Source: JBBROS01 sp965213845
GTDB taxonomy: Bacteria > Pseudomonadota > Alphaproteobacteria > Acetobacterales > Acetobacteraceae
DNA: 64,000 nucleotides
Direction: 5' to 3'
NCBI GenBank assembly: GCA_965213845.1
Contig: CBDCAI010000004.1
Location: 1,798,001 to 1,862,000 of the forward strand
Made by a program: the position numbers and the translations under genes. Below are positions 46,605-54,158 of the stretch, piece by piece (position 1 is the first letter of the stretch; each line of letters begins with the position of its first letter). The notes beneath the pieces are model-generated. The model searched no databases. It was not told the origin of the DNA and worked only from the letters and a program-made list of their open reading frames with translations.

Positions 46605-47984
46605 TCAGCCCAAGGTGGGCAGGCCGGGGATAGGCAGGCCGGCGGTCTGCAGCAGCAGGATTAGGTTCAGCAGCAGGATGGCGACGGTGCCGACGACGGC
46701 GGCGGCCTGGGTGCGGCGGTCGTTGACCAGCTCGCCCATGATGTCGGGGCGCCGGGTCAGGACGACGAGGGCGATCATGGGGCAGGGCAAGGCGAGGCTG
46801 AGCAGGACCTGGCTGAAGATCAGCGCATCGGTCGCGTCCACGCCCATCGCGACGACGACGAAGGCGGGAAGCATCGTCACCAGGCGGCGCAGCCAGACGG
46901 GGATGCGGAAGCCGACGAAGCCCTGCATGATCATCTGCCCGGCCATGGTGCCGACGACCGAGCTCGAGATGCCCGAGGCGATCAGCGACAGCAGAAAGAA
47001 CCCGGCCGCCCCTGCGCCCAGCAGGGGGGCGAGCATGTGGTAGGCGGTCGCGATCTCGGCGACCTCGGCATGGCCGTCGTGGAAGGTGCTGGCTGCCATG
47101 ACGACCATGGCCATGTTGACGAGGCCGGCGACCACGAGGGCGGCCACGACCTCGATGTTGGAGAAGCGCAGCAGCTTCAGGCGTTCGCGCGGGCTGCGGG
47201 CCAGCCCGCCACCTTGGGCCCCGCCTTGCTGCCCGCCTTGCTGCCCGCCTTGCTGCCCGCCTTGCTGCCCGCCTTGGGCCCGGCCCTGGGTCAACCCGGA
47301 GTGCAGGTAGACGGCGTGCGGCATGACCGTGGCGCCGATGATGCCGACGGCGATGGTGAGCGCCCCGGCATCGGCCAAATGCGGTGAGACGGTGCCGCGG
47401 GCGGCGGCCGCCCAGTCGACGGGGGCGATCAGCATCTCGATGAGGAACGAGGCGGCGATGACGAACACGAGCGCGCCGACGACGAGCTCGATCGGGCGGT
47501 ATCCCTGCTTCTCGACCATGAGGATGGCGTAGGTGACGATGCCGGTGACGACCATGCCGGCCATGAGCGGCATGTGGAACAGCAGCGAGAGCCCGATGGC
47601 GCCGCCCAGGAACTCGGCGAGGTCGGTCGCCATTGCCGCGACCTCGCTGATGCCCCACATGCCCCAGACGACGGGGCGGGGGAAGCGGTCGCGGCACAGC
47701 TCGGCCAGGTTGCGGCCGGTGGCGATGCCGAGCTTGGCCGAGAGCGACTGGAACAGCATGGCGACGGCGTTGGCCAGCACGACGACCCAGAGCAGGGAAT
47801 AGCCGTAGCGGGCGCCGGCCTGGATGTTGGTCGCGAAGTTGCCGGGGTCCATGTAGGCGATGGAGGCCATGACGGCGGGCCCGGTGAACAGCAGGGCGGT
47901 GCGGAGCGGGCCGCGGCCGCGACCGGCCAGCGCCTCGTCGATGTCGCGTTCCGTGCGCTGGGTGAGGGTCGTTCGTGTTGCCAT
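46605..47984 (-). CDS. mntH: Nramp-family manganese/divalent metal transporter
   Basis: 459 residues, about 11 membrane segments. The metal site is intact: DPGN (residues 46-49) in helix 1 and MPH (221-223) in helix 6. Proton-coupled uptake of Mn(II) at the inner membrane. After helix 6 an in-frame 12-bp repeat adds GGQQ steps (about 236-255) in the following loop. ATG 47984 (MATRTTL) is chosen over 48002. Divergent from mntR, with an MntR-like dyad in its promoter. Confidence 0.94.
   Translation of the reverse strand: MATRTTLTQRTERDIDEALAGRGRGPLRTALLFTGPAVMASIAYMDPGNFATNIQAGARYGYSLLWVVVLANAVAMLFQSLSAKLGIATGRNLAELCRDRFPRPVVWGMWGISEVAAMATDLAEFLGGAIGLSLLFHMPLMAGMVVTGIVTYAILMVEKQGYRPIELVVGALVFVIAASFLIEMLIAPVDWAAAARGTVSPHLADAGALTIAVGIIGATVMPHAVYLHSGLTQGRAQGGQQGGQQGGQQGGQQGGAQGGGLARSPRERLKLLRFSNIEVVAALVVAGLVNMAMVVMAASTFHDGHAEVAEIATAYHMLAPLLGAGAAGFFLLSLIASGISSSVVGTMAGQMIMQGFVGFRIPVWLRRLVTMLPAFVVVAMGVDATDALIFSQVLLSLALPCPMIALVVLTRRPDIMGELVNDRRTQAAAVVGTVAILLLNLILLLQTAGLPIPGLPTLG
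47221..47280. repeat. 12-bp tandem repeat in mntH, five units
   Basis: Four identical units ccgccttgctgc (47221-47268) and a variant fifth encode repeated GGQQ on the minus strand, in the loop after the MPH helix. Identity of the units suggests a recent or actively changing array. Confidence 0.92.
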
Positions 47985-47992
47985 GCCGCCTC

Positions 47993-48020
47993 GATATAGC
48001 ATCGGCTAAACTAACATCAA
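47993..48020 (-). promoter_or_regulatory. Candidate mntH promoter
   Basis: On the minus strand TTGATG (48020-48015) and TATATC (47998-47993) have a 16-bp spacer. The -10 lies 9 bp from the ATG, so the mRNA would have almost no leader. The MntR-like dyad sits across the -10 and the adjoining spacer. Confidence 0.5.
47997..48008. promoter_or_regulatory. MntR-like operator in the mntH-mntR gap
   Basis: TAGC-ATCG-GCTA has the same inverted half-sites and 4-bp spacing as the core of the E. coli MntR box (TAGC-AAAG-GCTA). It overlaps the mntH -10 region, fitting manganese-dependent repression by the divergent mntR product. Confidence 0.55.
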
Positions 48021-48123
48021 GGGACTATAGGGTGAAGCGGAGGGTTCATCGTCCGAACCCGCATGCTCTTGCGAGCCCGAGTGAGGCTGGGCTAAGAATC
48101 TCTCCGAAGGGGAAGAAACTTGC

Positions 48124-48603
48124 ATGGCCAAGGATGCGGCGACCGTGAAGGGGAGACCTGCAGCGAAGCCGTCGGACTCGCCGCTGATGGACAGCGCCGT
48201 GCATGTGGAGAGCTTCCGGCATGCCCGGCAGTCGCGCCGGCTGGAGCTGGTCGAGGATTACGTGGAGCTGATCGCCGACCTGATCGACGATGCCGGGGAG
48301 GCGCGGCAGGTGGACATCGCCGGCCGGCTGGGCGTGGCGCAGCCGACGGTGGCCAAGATGCTCAAGCGGCTGGCGGATGAGGGCCTGATCGTGCAGCGGC
48401 CCTATCGGGGGGTGTTCCTGACCGAGGCGGGGCGGCAGCTGGCGGAGCGGAGCCGGCTGCGGCACCAGATCGTGGAGGAGTTCCTGCGCGCCTTGGGGAT
48501 CAGCGCGGAGAACGCCCGGATCGATGCGGAGGGGATCGAGCATCATGTGAGCGCCGAGACGCTGGAGGCGTTCCGGCGCTTCACCCGGCGCGGCGCAGGC
48601 TGA
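48124..48603 (+). CDS. mntR: Manganese-responsive regulator MntR (DtxR family)
   Basis: 159 residues. A winged helix-turn-helix (ARQVDIAGRLGVAQPTVAKM) is followed by the DtxR-type metal/dimer domain (IVEEFLRALGISAENARIDAEGIEHHVS). An N-terminal extension of about 35 residues precedes the core. Represses mntH when manganese is sufficient in known systems. A ggggaag site precedes the ATG. Confidence 0.92.
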   Translation: MAKDAATVKGRPAAKPSDSPLMDSAVHVESFRHARQSRRLELVEDYVELIADLIDDAGEARQVDIAGRLGVAQPTVAKMLKRLADEGLIVQRPYRGVFLTEAGRQLAERSRLRHQIVEEFLRALGISAENARIDAEGIEHHVSAETLEAFRRFTRRGAG

Positions 48604-48618
48604 CGAGAGCGGCCCCGG

Positions 48619-48876
48619 TCAGGCCTGCTGCCCGGCGTCTTCCGGGAAGGTGAACCGCTGGCCGGACGCCAGCTCGTGGTCGGTATACAGGATGCGGGAC
48701 ATGGCGAGCTCGAAGCCGTCGCGCATCGTTCGGGCGCCGACGGCCTCGATGTAGTCCAGGCCGCGCTCGATCTGGTCTTCCGTCAGACCGCGCTCGGTCA
48801 GCAGCCGGATCAGCGCGGCGACGGATGTCTCGTTCAGGGTGCGCGGGCGGGGCGGGCGCGACCGGTCCCTAGCCAC
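48619..48876 (-). CDS. Small hypothetical protein (85 aa)
   Basis: Helical, acidic protein with NETSVAALIRLLTERGLTED followed by QIERGLDYIEAVGARTMRDG. I do not recognise it. The GTG at 48876 has a gaagg ribosome site 9 bp upstream; the longer frame to 49053 is Cys/Pro-rich shadow sequence. Convergent with mntR. Confidence 0.6.
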   Translation of the reverse strand: MARDRSRPPRPRTLNETSVAALIRLLTERGLTEDQIERGLDYIEAVGARTMRDGFELAMSRILYTDHELASGQRFTFPEDAGQQA

Positions 48877-49212
48877 GGGCGCGGACCTTCGCGGCTGGAC
48901 GCGACACGCAGCGGAGGAAGGGCAGGATGACGGGCGGCATGGGCGGTTCCTCGGAGTGCCTGGGGCTGCGGCTTGGCCACGCACGAGACAGGCCGGGTCG
49001 ATCCCCACGGCGTGGAATTCGGTGCAGTGGAGCAGAATGCAACCCCTCGCCATAGAGCTTGAATCCGGTCCAAATGCGACCGGGCGGCTCGTCTTCGACC
49101 CTGCTGTACGCTGGCGTACAGACAGGTACCGTCGGGCTGGCCGTGTTCCGGACCGTTGTCAGGCTGGCCGTGTTCCGGACGGTTGTCAGGCTGGCCGTGT
49201 TCCGGACGGTTG
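48877..49212. other. 336-bp non-coding stretch
   Basis: No gene is supported here. It holds three 27-bp tandem units (49135-49215) at its right end and an 18-bp palindrome (49104-49121). The remaining roughly 225 bp show nothing I can name. Confidence 0.6.
49104..49121. promoter_or_regulatory. 18-bp perfect palindrome
   Basis: CTGTACGC-TG-GCGTACAG. Size and CTG...CAG ends resemble operator dyads of the LuxR/TraR kind, but the spacing is not the classic lux box. It lies upstream of the small gene at 48876 and downstream of the tauD-like gene; either regulator site or terminator. Confidence 0.35.
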
Positions 49213-49232
49213 TCAGGCTGGCCGTGTTCCGG
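49135..49232. repeat. 27-bp tandem repeat spanning the tauD-like stop codon
   Basis: Units begin at 49135, 49162 and 49189, and a fourth, partial unit (49216-49232) is the coding end of the dioxygenase. Each unit repeats ggctggccgtgttccgga; the stop codon (tca on the plus strand, 49213-49215) is copied in every unit. Same architecture as the array after udgX. Confidence 0.9.
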
Positions 49233-50046
49233 CCAGGGTCACGCGATGCATGATGCGGCGGTGGCCGTGGTAGTCGTTGATCGGGTTGTGCAGGGCGCAT
49301 CGGTTGTCCCAGAGCGCGATGGAGCCGGGTTCCCAGCGGAAGCGGCAGGTGAACTCGGGCTGCGCCTGGTGGGTGAACAGGAACGCCAGCAGGCCGGCGC
49401 TTTCGTCCTCGGTCATGTCGGCGAAGCGGATCGTGTGGCCGAAGTTGACGTACAGCGCCTTCCGGCCGGTTTCCGGATGGGTGCGGATGACCGGGTGCTC
49501 GGCCTCCAGCACCTGGCGCGCTTCGCCGGGCTTGCGGTCCTCGCGGGTGCGGGTCTTTTCGGCCTTGGTGGAGCTGTTGATCGCGCGCAGCGGCCCGAGC
49601 AGGCGCTTCATGCCGTCCGAGAGCGCTTCGTAGGCCTTGGTTCCGCTGGCGAACAGCGTGTCGCCGCCATAGGGCGGGACCTCGCGGGCGATAAGCATGG
49701 TGGCCATGGGCGGGATCTCGAGATAGGCGGTGTCGGAGTGCCACAGGCCGCCGAAATTGGCCGTCTCGTGCTCCAGCTTCACCACGGCGATCACCTCGGG
49801 GGCGTCTTCGAGGCCGCTGAGGAAGGGGTAGTGCACGACCTCGCCGAAGCGGCGGGCGAAGGCGGCGAAGGCCTGGGGCGGCAGGGTCTGGCCGCGGAAG
49901 AAGACGACGCCGTGCTCGAGCCAGATGTCTCGGATGCGGGCCAGGATCGCGTCCGAGACGCCGGCCTGCAGGTCGATCCCGTGGATCTCCGCGCCGATCG
50001 CGCCGGCGAGCGGCTTTACGGTGAGTTGTGGCGCGATGGCATTCAT
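49213..50046 (-). CDS. TauD/TfdA-family 2-oxoglutarate-dependent dioxygenase
   Basis: 277 residues. Iron ligands H103 and D105 (LWHSDTAYLE) and the distal histidine H253 (WDNRCALHNP), with the 2-oxoglutarate arginine in RRIMHRVTL, are intact. Opening VKPLAGAIGAEIHGIDL is typical of TauD. Taurine is the classic substrate, but other sulfonates or acids are equally possible. ATG overlaps the stop of the sucA-like gene by 4 bp (ATGA). The last codons lie in a 27-bp repeat. Confidence 0.92.
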   Translation of the reverse strand: MNAIAPQLTVKPLAGAIGAEIHGIDLQAGVSDAILARIRDIWLEHGVVFFRGQTLPPQAFAAFARRFGEVVHYPFLSGLEDAPEVIAVVKLEHETANFGGLWHSDTAYLEIPPMATMLIAREVPPYGGDTLFASGTKAYEALSDGMKRLLGPLRAINSSTKAEKTRTREDRKPGEARQVLEAEHPVIRTHPETGRKALYVNFGHTIRFADMTEDESAGLLAFLFTHQAQPEFTCRFRWEPGSIALWDNRCALHNPINDYHGHRRIMHRVTLAGTRPA

Positions 50047-52724
50047 GGGGTGTCTCCAGGGACGGGGGATGTCCGGCACGGCGGGGTCGGTTCGAAGGCG
50101 CGCGCCACGATGGCGGCCTGATCGGTCTCGTGTTCGGCATGGAACGAACCGGCGGGCGAGCCTGATGCGGGGCGGCCGACGTAGGCGAGCGGGCCCCGGA
50201 CCGAGCCGGCGTCCTGTCGCAGCCGCTCCAGCTGCCGGTCGAGCCAGGACCAGGCGCCCATGTTCTCCGGCTCCTCCTGCACCCATAGGGCCGTGGCGTC
50301 GGGCCAGGCGCGGAACAGCGCCAGGAGCGGGGCGACGGGCAGGGGGAACAGCTCCTCGATCCGGACGACCGCGACGTCGTCGGCGCCGCGTCGGGCCCGC
50401 TCGGCCTCGAGCTCGTAGGCGATCTTGCCGCTGCAGAGCAGGATGCGCCGGACGGCCCCGTCGGGCAGGCTCGAGACGATCTGGTCGAAGCAGCGGCCGG
50501 GGGCGAAGTCCGCCAGGGGCGAGACGGCGGCCTGCAGGCGCAGGAGGCGCTTGGGGCTGGCGACGATCAAGGGCCGGCGTTCGGCCGCACAGACCTGGCG
50601 GCGCAGCAGGTGGAAGTAGTTGGCTGGGGTCGAGGGCTGGACGATCCGCATGTTGGTGCCGGCGGCCATCTGCAGGAACCGCTCGATCCGGGCCGAGGAA
50701 TGTTCGGGGCCCTGACCTTCCAGCCCATGGGGCAGCAGGACGACGAGGCCGGAGGGCATGCACCACTTCTCCTCGGCGGCGGCGATGAACTGGTCGAGCA
50801 CGATCTGCGCGCCGTTGGCGAAGTCGCCGAACTGCGCCTCCCATATCGTCAGGGCGTCGGGGCGGCCGAGGCTGTAGCCGTATTCGAACCCGAGCACCGC
50901 GTATTCCGACAGCGGGCTGTCGTGCAGCGAGAGGCGGCCCTTGCGGTCGGGCAGGTGCGAGAGCGTCGTGTGACCTGCGCCGGTCCGGCTGTCGACCAGG
51001 CTGAGATGCCGGTGCGAGAAGGCACCGCGGACGACGTCCTGCCCGGTCAGGCGAACGTCCACGCCATCCTGCAGCAGGCTGCCGAGTGCCAGCGACTCGG
51101 CGACGGCCCAGGGCAGGCCGCCGTCGCCGATCGCCCGCTGGCGCAGCACGCGCGCCATCTTCGGATGCAGCGTCAGGCCGTTCGGCTCGGCCGCCAGGTG
51201 GTCGGCGATCGCCCGCAGCCGCTCGGGCGCGACGCCGGTGGGGCTGGCCTGGTGGGCGGGCCGGTCCGTGGGGTAGCCGCTTTCGTTGATCCGGACGTGA
51301 CGGCTGGCGGCATAGGCGTCGGCCAGCGTGGCGCGGCAGGCCTCCGCGTGGTCGTCGACGGCCTGGCGGGTGACGATGCCGGCCTCGATCATGCGGCGGG
51401 CGGTGGCCTCCGTCACCGGCTCGTGCGCCGCGACCTGTCGATACAGCAGGGGTTGGGTGAACGTCGGCTCGTCGATCTCGTTGTGTCCGTTGCGGCGGTA
51501 GCAGACGAAGTCCACGACCGCGTCGCAGCCCTGGACCTGGCGCCACTCGACCGCCAACCGGGCAGCGCGGCCGATGGCGTCGGTGTCGTCGCCGTTGAGG
51601 TGCAGGATGCAGCTGTCGATGGCCTTCCAGGGCCCGGTGCAGTGGCGCGAGGTGCGGGCCTGCTGCGGCTCCGTCGTGAAGCCGATCTGGTTGTTGAGCA
51701 CGACATGGACGGTGCCGCCGGTCGTGAAGCCCGGCGGGGCGCCCAGCTGCAGCGTCTCGGCGACGACTCCCTGTCCGACGACAGCGGCGTCGGTGTGGAC
51801 GATCAGCGGCAGCACGCGGCGTGCGCCTTCGTCGCCCAGGCGGTCCTGCAGGGCGCGGGCGCGGCCGAGCACGACGGGGTCGATCGCCTCCAGGTGCGAC
51901 GGGTTGGCCAGCAAGATGACCTCGAGCGCCCCCGCCCCTGTCTCGATCGTCGTTCGAAGGCCGAGATGGTAGGGGACGTCGCCGGGCCGGACGGGGTCGT
52001 TGGGGAAGGGGTGGGCGCCTTCGAGCTCGGCGAACAGCCGGGCGGGCGAGCGGCCCAGCAGGGTGGTCATGAGGGCGAGGCGTCCGCGGTGCATGGTGCC
52101 CAGGACGACGTGGGTGACGCCGGACGCAGCGGCCTGCCGCAGGATCGCGCGCAACAGGACGACGATGCCCTCCGCGCCCTCGGCGCCGAACCGCTTCTTG
52201 GTCGGGAACTTGCGCCCGAGGAAGCGCTCGAGCTCGTCGGTGCGGATCAGGTCGAACAGCATGTCGCGCCCGTCGTCGTGCGGGGCGGCCAGCGCGATGC
52301 GCTCGAAAGCCTCGATCAGCCAGTTGCGGCGGTGCGGGTCGTCGATATGGGCAGATTCGAGGGCGAGCGTGCCGCAGTGCAAGTGCCGCAGCACGTCGGG
52401 CGAGGGTGCGGGCGGCGGCATGTGGGGCACGAAGGCGGCATGGTCCGTCCGCGGGCGACCTGGTTCCAGCGGGTCCGTGTCGGCCATCAGGTGGCCCCGG
52501 AGCCGGATCGCCTCGGCCAGCCTTTCCTGGCCTGGCCCGGCGCCGACGTGGTTCGACAGGCCGGCGGCGAAGTCCGTGCCGGTCGTTTCACCCACGAGGT
52601 CCAGTATGCCGAACAGGCACCGCCAGCTCTCGTCGAGATCCGCCGGGTTCTTACGGAAGCGGGTATAGAGGTGGTCCAGGTAGAGCGGGCTGACGGCGGA
52701 GAGCGGGGACGAACCTCTGATCAT
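50043..52724 (-). CDS. 2-Oxoglutarate dehydrogenase E1-like protein
   Basis: 893 residues of the SucA/DHTKD1 type. N-terminal SPLYLDHLYTRFRKNPADLD, thiamine-diphosphate region GTMHRGRLALMTTLLG, VVLNNQIGFTTEPQQARTS, NGHNEIDEPTFTQPLLY, and the pyrimidine-domain SEYAVLGFEYGYSL are all present. Somewhat shorter than typical SucA (about 930). No sucB or lpd follows; instead it is coupled to a dioxygenase, so this may be a second, specialised E1. ATG 52724 chosen because upstream sequence is not conserved. Confidence 0.88.
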   Translation of the reverse strand: MIRGSSPLSAVSPLYLDHLYTRFRKNPADLDESWRCLFGILDLVGETTGTDFAAGLSNHVGAGPGQERLAEAIRLRGHLMADTDPLEPGRPRTDHAAFVPHMPPPAPSPDVLRHLHCGTLALESAHIDDPHRRNWLIEAFERIALAAPHDDGRDMLFDLIRTDELERFLGRKFPTKKRFGAEGAEGIVVLLRAILRQAAASGVTHVVLGTMHRGRLALMTTLLGRSPARLFAELEGAHPFPNDPVRPGDVPYHLGLRTTIETGAGALEVILLANPSHLEAIDPVVLGRARALQDRLGDEGARRVLPLIVHTDAAVVGQGVVAETLQLGAPPGFTTGGTVHVVLNNQIGFTTEPQQARTSRHCTGPWKAIDSCILHLNGDDTDAIGRAARLAVEWRQVQGCDAVVDFVCYRRNGHNEIDEPTFTQPLLYRQVAAHEPVTEATARRMIEAGIVTRQAVDDHAEACRATLADAYAASRHVRINESGYPTDRPAHQASPTGVAPERLRAIADHLAAEPNGLTLHPKMARVLRQRAIGDGGLPWAVAESLALGSLLQDGVDVRLTGQDVVRGAFSHRHLSLVDSRTGAGHTTLSHLPDRKGRLSLHDSPLSEYAVLGFEYGYSLGRPDALTIWEAQFGDFANGAQIVLDQFIAAAEEKWCMPSGLVVLLPHGLEGQGPEHSSARIERFLQMAAGTNMRIVQPSTPANYFHLLRRQVCAAERRPLIVASPKRLLRLQAAVSPLADFAPGRCFDQIVSSLPDGAVRRILLCSGKIAYELEAERARRGADDVAVVRIEELFPLPVAPLLALFRAWPDATALWVQEEPENMGAWSWLDRQLERLRQDAGSVRGPLAYVGRPASGSPAGSFHAEHETDQAAIVARAFEPTPPCRTSPVPGDTP

Positions 52725-52856
52725 GCGCAGCCGCCTTGTCCGGGCGCACCGTTCCGCCGGTGCGTCGCCGGCCGGTATCGTAGAGGAGCGGCGGGGCGGG
52801 GCCAACCGGGTGCCGACCTGGGCAGGGCGATCGCTCGAACGCCACGTTTTCAAGCT

Positions 52857-52879
52857 GGACCACGAAGGCACGAAGGACG
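52857..52879. repeat. Dispersed CACGAAG-type motif, copy 2
   Basis: Matches 2021-2043 in 22 of 23 positions. Lies in the 239-bp divergent gap between the sucA-like gene and the FAD oxidoreductase. Confidence 0.6.
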
Positions 52880-52963
52880 CGGCCCTGCCGTCGGGGCGCC
52901 AAGGTTGACGAAGCGGATGCGTTGATGGCCATGGTCCGTGGCGGAACCGGAAGGGATAACGGC

Positions 52964-54127
52964 GTGGACCGGATCGTCATCGTGGGCGGCGGCATCATGG
53001 GCTCGTGCATCGCCTATGCGCTGGCGGTGGCCGGGGCGGCGGCGGATGTCGTGGTGGTGGAGCCGGACCCGACCTATGCGTGGGCGGCGACGCCGCGGGC
53101 GGTGGGCGGGATCCGGCTGCAGCATGCCTTGCCGGAGAACGTGCAGATGTCGCTGTACGGGGATGCCGTCTACTCGGACTTCGCCCGGCAGGTGACGGGC
53201 GGGACCGTACAGTTCGACCCGCAGTTCTACCGCATGGGGTATCTGTACCAGGTGGCGGGGGCTGGGGCGGTGGCGGCGCTGCTGAGGATCGCGGACATGC
53301 AGGAGTCGCTGGGGGTCGAGGTGCATCGGCTGGACCGGGCGGCGCTGCGGTCGCGCTACCCTTCGTTCCATTTCGACGACGTGGACTTCGCGACGCTGAC
53401 GCCGGATGACGGGCAGATCGACCCGAACGCGGCATTGATGGGGTTCCGCCGCGCGGCGGAGGGGCGGGGGGTGCGTTTCGTGCGGGACCGGGTCGTGGGG
53501 CTCGATGTCACGGGTGGGCTGGTGCGGGCGGCGCGGCTGGAGGGGGGCGGCACGCTCGCGGTGGACACGCTGGTGAACGCGGCCAACTGCTGGGCGGCGG
53601 AGGTGTGCGGCATGGTCGGCATGGGATTGCCGGTGGTGCCGATGCGGCGGCAGCAGTTCTTCTTCGACATGCAGGGCGCGCTGGAGCCGATTCCGGCGAT
53701 GCGCCACGCCACGGGGCACGGCATGCGGCGGCTGCAGAAGGGCTACATCGCCGGCTACAGCGCGCCCGACGAGGTGCCGGGCTTCCAGTGGGAGCTGGAC
53801 CATGCGGCGTTCGAGGCGGTGGTCTGGCCGCGGCTGGCGCAGCAGAGCAGCGCGTTCGAGGCGATCAAGATGAAGGGCGGCTGGGTCGGCCACTACGACA
53901 TGAGCCAGCTGGACGGCAACCCGGTGATCGACCGGTGCCCCACGGTGCCGAACTTCATCGTGGCGGCCGGGTTCTCCGGCCATGGGCTGCAGCACGGGCC
54001 CGCGGTGGGGCGCGCGGTTGCGGAGCTGATCCTGGACGGCGGGTTCCGGTCGATCGATCTCTGCCGCTTCAACTACCGCCGGGTGCTGGACAACGCGCCG
54101 CTGCCCGACCACGGCCCGACCGCCTGA
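52964..54127 (+). CDS. FAD-dependent oxidoreductase (DAO family)
   Basis: 387 residues. FAD motif IVIVGGGIMGSCIAYALA at the N-terminus, the central QIDPNAALMGFRRAA of sarcosine/glycine-oxidase-like proteins and the C-terminal FIVAAGFSGHGLQHGPAVGR. Oxidises an amine or amino acid of unknown identity. I prefer GTG 52964, which follows a ggaaggga site by 7 bp; ATGs at 52925 and 52931 would add 11-13 residues. Confidence 0.85.
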   Translation: MDRIVIVGGGIMGSCIAYALAVAGAAADVVVVEPDPTYAWAATPRAVGGIRLQHALPENVQMSLYGDAVYSDFARQVTGGTVQFDPQFYRMGYLYQVAGAGAVAALLRIADMQESLGVEVHRLDRAALRSRYPSFHFDDVDFATLTPDDGQIDPNAALMGFRRAAEGRGVRFVRDRVVGLDVTGGLVRAARLEGGGTLAVDTLVNAANCWAAEVCGMVGMGLPVVPMRRQQFFFDMQGALEPIPAMRHATGHGMRRLQKGYIAGYSAPDEVPGFQWELDHAAFEAVVWPRLAQQSSAFEAIKMKGGWVGHYDMSQLDGNPVIDRCPTVPNFIVAAGFSGHGLQHGPAVGRAVAELILDGGFRSIDLCRFNYRRVLDNAPLPDHGPTA

Positions 54128-54135
54128 TCAGGCAT

Positions 54136-54158
54136 CCGCCACCTTCACCGGTGGGCGG
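54136..54158. terminator. Stem-loop between convergent genes
   Basis: CCGCC-ACC pairs with GGT-(G)-GGCGG around TTCACC, an 8-bp stem with one bulge. It follows a 12-bp palindrome (GCCTGATCAGGC, 54122-54133, by eye) at the stop of the oxidoreductase and abuts the stop of the gamma-glutamyltransferase-like gene. Confidence 0.45.

Noticed and set aside
48877..49053. N-terminal extension of the 85-residue hypothetical protein
   Set aside because: The extension is Cys/Pro/Arg-rich, and GTG 48876 has its own ribosome site.
49135..49232. CRISPR or IS end
   Set aside because: Direct copies of the end of the dioxygenase gene, no transposase or terminal inverted repeats.
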